Below are positions 1 through 4,620 of a stretch of 5,646 bases of DNA, one piece after another. The stretch is from JAGUXG01 sp043798435. GTDB taxonomy: Bacteria > UBA9089 > UBA9088 > JAGUXG01. Both the position numbers and the translations under genes were made by a program. The notes beneath the pieces are model-generated. The model ran no database searches, had not been told where the DNA came from, and saw nothing but the letters and a program-made list of their open reading frames with translations. Every line of letters begins with the position of its first letter. The stretch's first letter is position 1. Where the stretch lies: contig JAZDOR010000197.1 in assembly GCA_043798435.1 (NCBI GenBank), forward strand, positions 1 to 5,646, written 5' to 3'.

Positions 1-485
1 AGTGAGAAAGACAGAAAATAGGGGCTTGGGGAAAGAAGGAATAGATATCCTTAAAGGCACAAAGTATCTATGGCTAACCAATCCTTCTAATTAGACAGAA
101 CAACAAAAAAGTCATTTAAGGAACTAAAGGATAAAGAGTTAAAAGTAGGCCGTGCATGGACAATAAAAGAGATGTTTTCTTTAGTTTGGGAGTATATTTA
201 TGAGAAGGCTGCAAGGAACTTTTTTAAGAAATGGTACTGGTGGGCAACACATTCACGACTTAAACCTATAACAGAGGCTAAAAAAGATGATAAAGAGACA
301 TCTTGACAACATCCTGACCTATCTTAAGTATAAAATAACTAATGCTGTAGCCGAGGGGATAAACAGCAAAATTCAACAGATGAATCAGCAGCAAGGGGAT
401 TTAGAAACTTTGAGAATTACAGAATTGCTATCTTGTTCCATTGTGGAAAGTTGGATATGTATCCACAGAGAAAGCCAGTAGAACC
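1..485 (+). mobile_element. Right end of a degenerate ISL3-family insertion sequence
   Basis: The segment holds the 3' part of an ISL3-type transposase followed by a plausible right terminal inverted repeat. Read inward from base 485 on the minus strand, the end begins GGTTCTACTGGCTTT, which resembles the GGCTCTTC-type ends known for ISL3 elements. The next eight bases (486-493, AATATTAT) are AT-rich and would suit the 8-bp target duplication of this family. The left end lies outside the window, so neither the matching inverted repeat nor the second duplication copy can be seen. The element sits in the 3' part of the minus-strand surface-protein gene. The exact end at 485 is inferred. Confidence 0.72.
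2..481 (+). pseudogene. ISL3-family transposase, C-terminal fragment with several frameshifts
   Basis: Piecing three frames together gives the C-terminal part of a DDE transposase of the ISL3 type. The pieces run from GKEGIDILKGTKYLWLTNPS (about 29-90), through KVGRAWTIKEMFSLVWEYIY with KKWYWWATHSRLKPI (91-280), then LDNILTYLKYKITNAVAEGI with NSKIQQ (287-380), to SAARGFRNFENYRIAILFHC with GKLDMYP (385-468). The Glu in AVAEGINSKIQ is the expected third acidic residue of the family's catalytic triad. Frame breaks are visible near base 91 (one base lost, giving a TAG), at the A6 run 280-285 (one base gained) and near 381-384 (one base lost). The reading ends at a TAG (479-481) just inside the IS end. 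It cannot make an active enzyme. Family assignment is by remembered consensus and is fairly secure. Confidence 0.85.
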
Positions 486-493
486 AATATTAT
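486..493. repeat. Possible 8-bp target site duplication of the ISL3 element (one copy)
   Basis: AATATTAT directly follows the inferred right end of the ISL3 remnant and is part of the surface-protein codons (VYNI). ISL3 elements are known to make AT-rich 8-bp duplications. The partner copy would lie beyond the left edge of the window, so this is inference. Confidence 0.4.
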
Positions 494-1174
494 AGACAGT
501 GCCGGCAAATTTTACCCCTGTTGGAAGCGTAGGCTCTATGGCGGAGGTAGTAATCCTGGCAAAACAAGAGGCTGATATTGTGCCAATCTCTATGAGGACA
601 CCACTACCTGTAATTGTCCCTCCTTGTTGCTTGTCTATAAATACTGTGATTGTAGCTATTGCCTTTATTGTGCCATAAGAGACAGTGATTGTATCTATGC
701 CACCAGATAGTGCGGTGGTAATGGTGGCTTGACCTGTCCAAAAGCCTGAAGCAAAGATAATGGTGCTTAGTAAGATAGAGCTTGTGGTGTTGGTCAGGGT
801 GCCAACCCCAGAGAATGTGGTTGCTGTATTATTATCTACATCATAACCTGTGATGGCTAAGGAGAACCCTGCATTTGTTGTAACGGTGGTTGGTGCAGAG
901 ATAACAAGGTAGCTGAGGTTTCCTGCTGTGACTGTGATTGCCCCTGTTGTATCTGTGTGGGCAGAATCTGTGGCTGATATTATGCTTATTCCAACTGTAG
1001 TTGGGTTAAAGATGGTTGAGGTGCCATAAATGGGCGTGCAGTTTCCAATCCCTCCAAGGATTGTCCATGTGCCTGCTACATGGCCAATCAGGTTATCACC
1101 TGCATCATAACCTCTAAGATATAGGGTCAGTATATCGTCTGTAGTGGTGTTCACGGTTCCAATTTCGCTACCTT

Positions 1175-1416
1175 GTTGATTTTCTATCCTTATCTTGGCA
1201 AGGGTTCCTGTAGGTGTCCCAAAAAGCTCATTTGACTTGGTTGACTCATTGCCTGCTTTATCGTAAGCAGAGATAGCAATGTAGTAAGTGGTGCCGTTGA
1301 TTTTCTATCCTTATCTTTGCAAGGGTTCCTGTAGATGTCCCAAAAAGCTCATTTGACTTGGTTGACTCATTGCCTGCTTTATCGTAAGCAGAGATAGCAA
1401 TGTAGTAAGTGGTGCC
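1175..1416. repeat. 121-bp perfect-length tandem duplication (two copies)
   Basis: Copy one is 1175-1295 and copy two is 1296-1416. Both begin GTTGATTTTCTATCC and end AAGTGGTGCC. They differ at only two positions: CTTGGCAAGG against CTTTGCAAGG, and GTAGGTGTCCC against GTAGATGTCCC. On the minus strand one difference is silent and the other changes Ser to Pro. Because 121 is not a multiple of three, the duplication frameshifts the surface-protein gene. Deleting one copy brings codon phase 1908 into phase with the downstream segment starting at 1295. Confidence 0.95.
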
Positions 1417-1605
1417 ATTGGTTAAGCCTGTTAATTGATAGCTTGTAGCAGTTGAGCCTGTGTCTTGTGTTTGTGTATAGCTCCCTGACTGGCTGCCTAT
1501 GTGAACCTTGTATCCTGCAAGGTTCGTGTCTGTTCCTTGTGTCCAGGAGAGATTGAGCCTGCCACTAAGGGCTGGATTGGTGACCGATACCAAGGTTGGG
1601 GTTGC
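1339..1605 (-). other. Fibronectin type III domain region within the surface-protein pseudogene
   Basis: The translated segment runs from PATPTLVSVTNPALSGRLNL to YYIAISAYDKAGNESTKSNE. It shows the FN3 landmarks: a Trp in LSWTQG, the Tyr of AGYKVHIG, the Leu of YQLTGLTNGTTYYI, and the closing strand with AYDKAGN. The last third of this domain lies in the 121-bp duplicated unit, so a second copy of its C-terminal strands follows out of frame. Confidence 0.82.
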
Positions 1606-2011
1606 AGGTTTTGTATTGTCTATGGTTATGGGATAGGGAAGAGTGGAGGTGGCAATATTTCCTGCCTGATCTATGGCTACACCATAGAGATTATAGCTTC
1701 CATCAGTATATTTGGTGGTGACCAGATTCCCTGTCCTTGTGCCAAAAACACCTGGAGAGGTATCTGTTCCCAATGTCCAATCACTATTTGTTCCAACCCA
1801 GAGATCTACCTTGTCTATTCCTGACTCGTTATCCTGAACCTCGATCTCCACTGTGCCTGTCCCAGTTAGATATGTGTTTGAGGCTGGCTCAATGATTTTG
1901 ACAATCACTGGTGGGGTTGTATCAAAAGCTACAGTTGGTGTGGCATCTAAGGAATATGTGGTAATGCCAATAAGCAGATGTCCAGCAACAATAACATCTT
2001 TAACATTATTT

Positions 2012-2035
2012 CCGGTAGCTACTGTTAGCTACCGG
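2012..2035. repeat. Perfect 9-bp inverted repeat with 6-nt loop at a frameshift site
   Basis: CCGGTAGCT (2012-2020), loop ACTGTT (2021-2026), AGCTACCGG (2027-2035). The one-base deletion that breaks the surface-protein frame lies at the loop boundary. The minus strand reads GGT AGC TAA, where the expected reading is GS-Y-TVATGNNVKDV. The palindrome lies inside coding sequence and is not followed by a T tract, so it is not a terminator. Confidence 0.9.
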
Positions 2036-2198
2036 TATAAGTACCAGAAGAAACTTGTATCATCTGTTGTCCTACCGTAAATGTCCCAATATCAAATGTC
2101 GCAATGCCATTTGCTACACCTAACAGGGTGACAGTCAAAGTATTTCCTGCCTTAAGTGGACCGGTAGCATTATGAAAAATAGAAGTAATGGTAATAGG

Positions 2199-2408
2199 TG
2201 TAAGTGTCAGTGTCGCATAAACATAAGTAGTTGAACCAACAATAACCGCTACAGTTCCATACCAATCCTGATAACCAGATAAGGTAAGTTTAATAGTATG
2301 TGACCCTGTTGAAATATTAGTAAATGTCCGGGTAGTTACAGAACCAGTATCAGTGCTATTAAGAAAGATTTTAGCGCCTGCTGGAGTGGAGGTGATGGTA
2401 AGAGAGCC
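2199..2408 (-). other. PEGA domain region within the surface-protein pseudogene
   Basis: About 70 residues start at GSLTITSTPAGAKIFLNSTD and end at YVYATLTP. The PAGAKIFLNSTDTG core matches the PEGA consensus, in which P-x-G-A is followed by a hydrophobic strand, a short turn and a Gly. The later HTIKLTLSGYQDWYGTVAV fits the usual H-x-(I/V)-x-hydrophobic-x-x-x-GY ending. PEGA domains are found in surface and S-layer-associated proteins. Confidence 0.8.
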
Positions 2409-2586
2409 ATATTGGGCAGGTGGGGTTGGTGTGCCTTGAAACTCATAAGTACCCACGTCAACGATGTAATTATTGTATGCCCAAAAGGAGTCAGTTTGCA
2501 AAAAAAGTCTAACTTTAGAAAGAGATTCGCTTTTAAGGGATAGAATAAAGGTTATATTGGCATTAGACAAAGGATATTCTTATGAT

Positions 2587-2608
2587 ACGGACTAATATAT
2601 TAGTCCGT
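2587..2608. repeat. 22-bp perfect palindrome flanked by 7-bp direct repeats
   Basis: The half-site ACGGACTAATA is followed directly by its exact reverse complement. TCTTATG occurs on both sides (2578-2584 and 2608-2614, the second overlapping the last palindrome base). It sits at the junction between the truncated 5' end of the surface gene and the IS630 remnant. It could be the two ends of a small inverted-repeat transposon joined after internal deletion, or an operator for a dimeric regulator. The GACT...AGTC cores recall Rrf2/IscR-type sites, but their spacing of eight is wider than the five expected for IscR. Confidence 0.8.
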
Positions 2609-2610
2609 CT

Positions 2611-2805
2611 TATGGATGAGATAAAGAAAGAACTTAAAATTGAACGTTTATGGAAGTTTTTCAAGAAGAAGGTAATGAGAGGTAAATACTATGTAGGTTT
2701 TTTGGATTTTAAGGAAAGTGTCACTAAGTTTTTCACGGATATTTCTATATATAAACCTGAGCTTAAAGGTTTTTACTTGAGAATTTCCAGCTCATAGGAA
2801 CCTAA
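2611..2805 (+). pseudogene. IS630-family transposase, C-terminal tail (DDE endonuclease remnant)
   Basis: The translation IERLWKFFKKKVMRGKYYVG followed by FKESVTKFFTDISIYKPELK matches the C-terminal region of IS630-family transposases, where the conserved Glu of IERLW is the third catalytic acid. Everything upstream of that motif is missing. The PYSPxLNP that normally precedes it is reduced to KKELK, so this is only the last quarter of the enzyme. A one-base loss in the T run near 2770-2774 shifts the frame: the expected ending LLENFQLIGT is read in the next frame, with stop TAA at 2803-2805. The ATG at 2582 lies by the palindrome and is not a credible start. A foldback element is inserted right after the stop. 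The remnant's 3' noncoding end may continue at 2969-3000. Confidence 0.75.
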
Positions 2806-2809
2806 ATTT

Positions 2810-2960
2810 GTAACTATTTACCCAAGTGAAGTAGAAGACAATTGTTCACCGCAGAGCACGCTGAGAACGCAGAGAATTTACAAAATTTTTAAGTTTTTAT
2901 TTCTCTGTGCCCTCTGCGATCTCTGCGGTTAATTTCTTCTTCAGATGAGTAAAGTGTTAC
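2810..2960. mobile_element. 151-bp MITE-like foldback element with terminal inverted repeats and 8-bp target duplication
   Basis: The ends are GTAACTATTTACCC (2810-2823) and, on the other strand, GTAACACTTTACTC (2960-2947), matching at 11 of 14 positions. Exactly abutting both ends is CTAAATTT (2802-2809 and 2961-2968), an 8-bp direct repeat that fits a target site duplication. Inside is a longer imperfect stem, 2848-2876 against 2901-2929, beginning ACCGCAGAG and matching at 23 of 29 positions, around an AT-rich loop. There is no coding capacity, so movement would need a transposase supplied elsewhere. GCAGAG-rich hairpins of this look recur in many environmental genomes (from memory). An alternative reading is a 10-bp duplication (ACCTAAATTT) with slightly shorter ends. 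Confidence 0.8.
2848..2929. repeat. GCAGAG-rich imperfect inverted repeat (core hairpin of the foldback element)
   Basis: The left arm begins ACCGCAGAGCACGCTGAG at 2848. The right arm ends GATCTCTGCGGT at 2929. The 29-nt arms match at 23 positions and enclose an AT-rich centre (2877-2900) with T and A runs. The structure would fold in either transcript. Confidence 0.88.
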
Positions 2961-2968
2961 CTAAATTT

Positions 2969-3127
2969 TTGTTAAATCACATTTTTATTGGGTATAGTAA
3001 CATCAGGCAAAAATTCGCTAAAATGTAATCCCTCAGTTATTAATTGAAAAGGGCACAGAACGTTCACCTTAAGGAAGTAATCACAAATCTATAAATAATT
3101 TCAAAATAAGAGGAGTGGAGCTTTGCT
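2969..3127. other. Noncoding AT-rich spacer between the foldback element and the mfd remnant
   Basis: I find no gene or convincing RNA here. The first 30 bases (GTTAAATCAC..., ending near GGGTATA) are probably the 3' noncoding end of the IS630 remnant, separated from it by the inserted element. A short hairpin, GAGC-TTT-GCTC, lies close to the mfd fragment's stop, without a T tract. Confidence 0.5.
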
Positions 3128-3869
3128 CTATCTAATCCGCCTTTTATACGCCTCTATCAGTCTTTGGACAGGCATAGGAAGCAAACCAAATCTATCCCTC
3201 ATCTCGGAAGCTACCTTCTCTGAGTCATCTTCAGCCAGCCTTTTGTAGAAAAAGAATCTATCCCCTTGCTCAGGAATGTAGAGAGAAGGGATAAAGGCAT
3301 CGTAGGGAATATCAAGGGAGGCTTGTTGTTTTGCCTCCCTTTTCACGCCACGCAGATTATCCACTGTCTCCTTTAGAAGCTGGCTATAAAGACCAAGCCC
3401 TACTTCCTTGATTATATAGGAATTTCCTTTTTGTTCTGGCGTAGCCAGAACCTTATATTTCTTACGAAGTAAGAAATATCTTGATATTTCCAGATTGCTC
3501 CTCTCCAAGGATATTCCCTGCACCCCGTATCTCCAAATCAGACATAGCCAGTCTCATGCCTGAACCAAGCTCAGCAAACTCATAAAGGGCAGACAGCCTC
3601 TTTTTTTGTTCTTCTTTGAGGGGAAGGTTCTTTGGGTAGAGCAGGTAGCAGTAAGCATGTCTATCTGTTCGTCCTACCCTTCCCCTTAGTTGATACAGGT
3701 CAGCCAAACCAAACGCCTGGGCATTATTGATGATGATGGTATTGACAAAGGGCATATCAAGCCCTGACTCTATGATGGATGTTGAGAGGAGAATGTCAAA
3801 CTCCATATCCCTTTTTATATCCTCTATGGCTTTCAGTTGACAAGCTGTCTCAGAAAAAAATCTTGCCAA
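3128..3869 (-). pseudogene. mfd: Transcription-repair coupling factor Mfd, internal/C-terminal fragment interrupted by a 73-bp insertion
   Basis: Mfd is the superfamily-2 translocase that removes stalled RNA polymerase and recruits UvrA. The fragment shows helicase motif V (LLSTSIIESGLDMP), the NTIIINNAQAFGLADLYQLR stretch, motif VI (QLRGRVGR) and MSDLEIRGAGNILGEEQSGN, all highly typical of Mfd. After a break it resumes at KEVGLGLYSQLLKETVDNLR and continues into the C-terminal domain (IPYDAFIPSLYIPEQGDRFF, SEMRDRFGLLPMPVQRLIEA). The frame is lost within a 73-bp palindromic insertion (3407-3485); removing 73 bp gives GNI-KEVGLG, the expected join. Compared with the roughly 1100-residue family, everything before motif V is missing and about 80-100 C-terminal residues are replaced by a stop at 3128. 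Homology fades near 3845, so the 5' limit is approximate. It is nonfunctional as it stands; another mfd copy may exist elsewhere. Confidence 0.93.
3413..3479. mobile_element. 67-bp palindromic mini-element inserted in mfd, flanked by 6-bp CTTGAT repeats
   Basis: CTTGAT occurs at 3407-3412 and again at 3480-3485, spaced exactly 73 bp. Between them are an AGGAA-T-TTCCT palindrome (3418-3428), an 8-bp stem GTTCTGGC-GTA-GCCAGAAC (3433-3451) and an 11-bp stem ATATTTCTTAC-GAA-GTAAGAAATAT (3455-3479) ending at the right repeat. Removing 73 bp restores the Mfd frame and family sequence, which defines the insertion. It encodes no enzyme. One minus-strand frame is open across it (RYFLLRKKYKVLATPEQ), recalling the palindromic elements that enter genes in Rickettsia, but here the length breaks the host frame. 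Confidence 0.85.
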
Positions 3870-3892
3870 AGATTATCATTGTGCCATAAAAT
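3863..3892 (+). promoter_or_regulatory. Candidate sigma-70-type promoter for the PaREP1-like gene
   Basis: TTGCCA (3863-3868), an 18-base spacer, then TAAAAT (3887-3892). Transcription would start around 3899, leaving almost no leader before the ATG at 3902. A small inverted repeat, GTGCC...GGCAC (3881-3900), overlaps the -10 region and the start. The call is by pattern only. Confidence 0.4.
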
Positions 3893-3901
3893 ATAGGCAC
3901 G

Positions 3902-4276
3902 ATGGATAAACGACTCAGTTTGGCAAATAATTTCTTCCTGCATGCTGTGAAGGAATTTAAGGAATATGAGGAGAATGGAGACGAGATATTATTGAGGCAA
4001 TCTTGTGAAAAGGGCTGGGGTGCAGTAGCCCAGGCATTAAAGGTAGTCAACCCCAAGATACGGCGACATGCAGAGTTTGGTAGAACTGCCGCAGAGTTAG
4101 CTGAAAAATATAATAATGAAGAGATAGTGCATGGAGAGGCGTTTGGAGAATTGCTTCATAGAGAAGGTTTTTACGAAGGAGATATGGATAAAAAAACAGT
4201 AGAACATGGCTTAAGATGTATTGAGAGCTTCTTGCTACTGATAAATGGTATCTTGAATGGAAAAGAAAAATCTTGA
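3902..4276 (+). CDS. PaREP1-like / HEPN-superfamily small helical protein
   Basis: A 124-residue soluble, all-helical protein. Residues 36-48 (EKGWGAVAQALKV) match the hallmark second helix of PaREP1 family proteins, where E-K-x-W-G-A-x-x-x-A-x-K is typical; HAEF (56-59) and LHREGFYEGDM (85-95) match later conserved points. PaREP1 proteins belong to the HEPN-like four-helix group, whose members are often small toxins, RNases or nucleotide-binding partners, but I see no neighbouring nucleotidyltransferase. The RRH at 54-56 is only a weak echo of the HEPN R-x4-6-H RNase motif, so enzymatic activity should not be assumed. The ATG at 3902 is the first possible start, because an in-frame TAA lies at 3887-3889. 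The ribosome site is weak (AGG, 3895-3897). No frame damage is visible, in contrast to the genes to its left. A terminator follows at 4394. Confidence 0.82.
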   Translation: MDKRLSLANNFFLHAVKEFKEYEENGDEILLRQSCEKGWGAVAQALKVVNPKIRRHAEFGRTAAELAEKYNNEEIVHGEAFGELLHREGFYEGDMDKKTVEHGLRCIESFLLLINGILNGKEKS

Positions 4277-4470
4277 TATATTTTTAAGGTGAGGTTTATG
4301 CTATTGGCTATCAAGGAGATGAAGAATATGTTTATCAGAGAGAGAGTAATCGTGAATCGTTAATTGCGAATTGTGAATTGAAAGGAAAGAAAGGCGTCTT
4401 TGTCGCATAATCTGTGCGATGGAGACGCTTTTTTTATTTAATAACTTCAGGTTAATCAGCCGAAAAAGGA
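4277..4470. other. Spacer with degenerate GAATTG-type short repeats and a possible 21-codon ORF
   Basis: No recognised gene. At 4348-4382 the spacer contains a run of imperfect copies of a GTGAATTG/GCGAATTG/GTGAATCG unit. A 21-codon frame (4298-4363, ATG to TAA) follows a good AAGGTGAGG at 4286-4294, but its product (MLLAIKEMKNMF...) is not recognisable and it may be chance. The right half carries the terminator described separately, then AT-rich sequence up to 4470. Confidence 0.55.
4394..4435 (+). terminator. Strong intrinsic (rho-independent) terminator
   Basis: GCGTCT-TTG-TCGCA (4394-4407) pairs with TGCGA-TGG-AGACGC (4415-4428) as one continuous 14-bp stem. The three middle pairs are G-U wobbles in RNA, the loop is 7 nt (TAATCTG), and seven T follow at 4429-4435. 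It lies 118 bases after the PaREP1-like stop and in its direction, so it most likely ends that transcript and isolates the envelope genes downstream. Confidence 0.88.
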
Positions 4471-4505
4471 GTGATGAATATTGAGGCAGACCTGTTAGAT
4501 AAGGT

Positions 4506-4593
4506 GTCAGGCGTCAGGTTAGTAAAATACCTGAAACCTAAAAAAGGTGTCAGGTATCAGGCGTCAGGCGTCAGGTTAATAAAATACCTGAAA
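4506..4593. repeat. Two 31-nt CAGG-rich direct repeats with internal hairpins upstream of the barrel-protein gene
   Basis: Units at 4506-4536 and 4563-4593 share GTCAGGCGTCAGGTTA and then AAAATACCTGAAA, differing at one position (TAGTAA against TAATAA), with a 57-bp period. Each folds as TCAGGT...ACCTGA. Extra partial copies of the GTCAGG motif lie between them (4548-4562), and TCAGGTTAAT also occurs near 4448. The period equals 19 codons, so translation would give a repeated SGVRL(V/I)KYLK, but there is no sign that this leader is translated. Similar CAGGTGTCAGG repeats are common in intergenic DNA of environmental genomes (from memory). Confidence 0.85.
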
Positions 4594-4608
4594 GCTGAAA
4601 GCTATTTT

Positions 4609-4616
4609 AGGAGGTG
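4609..4616 (+). promoter_or_regulatory. Strong Shine-Dalgarno site that fixes the start at 4621
   Basis: AGGAGGTG lies four bases before ATG 4621, and the sequence that follows is a textbook signal peptide. This decides against the longer in-frame start at 4471, which would place 50 residues of repeat-derived sequence before the signal peptide. Confidence 0.88.
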
Positions 4617-4620
4617 TAGT

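Larger units (their letters stand above)
494..2579 (-). pseudogene. Large secreted surface/adhesin-like protein with PEGA, Ig-like and FN3 domains, broken at both ends and frameshifted twice
   Basis: Three minus-strand open segments (2579-2028, about 2025-1296, 1295-494) join into one protein of about 650 residues once two lesions are undone: a lost base at about 2026 and a 121-bp tandem duplication (1175-1416). The order is a short N-terminal remnant, a PEGA domain (2199-2408, TSTPAGAKIFLNSTDTG), an adhesin-type beta domain (about 1915-2195), an Ig-like domain with DTTPPVIVKIIEP and QDNESGIDKVDLWV (1640-1915), an FN3 domain (1339-1605, LSWTQ to GTTYYIAISAYDKAGN), then Gly/Thr-rich beta modules (GSEIGTVNTTTDD and EIGTISASCFARITTSAIEP). 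Such proteins are usually exported and extracellular, but the signal peptide is missing. A TAA at 2582-2580 precedes the first in-frame codon, there is no ATG or ribosome site, and the 3' end is cut by the ISL3 remnant. The role in adhesion or envelope architecture is inferred from the domains. Confidence 0.8.

Noticed and set aside
1501..2080. Plus-strand frames at 1501-1824 and 1853-2080
   Set aside because: They are antisense to the domain-bearing surface-protein pseudogene, are rich in unlikely Cys/Trp runs, and match nothing I recognise.
2587..2608. Firm IscR/Rrf2 binding site
   Set aside because: The GACT and AGTC cores are eight bases apart instead of the five of IscR sites, and no regulator or intact promoter is nearby, so it is kept only as one possibility.
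2582..2797. Intact 71-aa gene starting at 2582
   Set aside because: The product is only the tail of an IS630 transposase with a late frameshift. The start codon sits beside the palindrome and has no ribosome site.
2848..2929. Rho-independent terminator
   Set aside because: The long imperfect stem has a 24-nt AT loop and no T tract after either arm. The end repeats and target duplication identify it as part of an inserted element.
3407..3485. Programmed frameshifting in mfd
   Set aside because: The frame change is fully explained by a 73-bp insertion with flanking CTTGAT repeats, and the gene is truncated at both ends.
3128..3523. A 131-codon minus-strand frame with its own ATG as a separate gene
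   Set aside because: Its first residues are an out-of-frame reading of mfd and of the 73-bp insertion. From KEVGLGLYSQ onward it is simply the continuation of Mfd, so it is part of one broken gene.
3850..4056. 68-codon minus-strand frame opposite the PaREP1-like gene
   Set aside because: It lies antisense to a recognisable plus-strand protein and has no family features.
4506..4593. CRISPR array
   Set aside because: There are only two full units with a 26-nt gap that itself holds the repeat motif, and no cas genes. This is a tandem CAGG repeat, not repeat-spacer architecture.
4471..4620. N-terminal extension of the barrel-like protein from a GTG at 4471
   Set aside because: It would translate the CAGG repeats and bury a signal peptide at residue 51. 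AGGAGGTG at 4609 and MKKIGLLLLLPALCFA at 4621 mark the true start.
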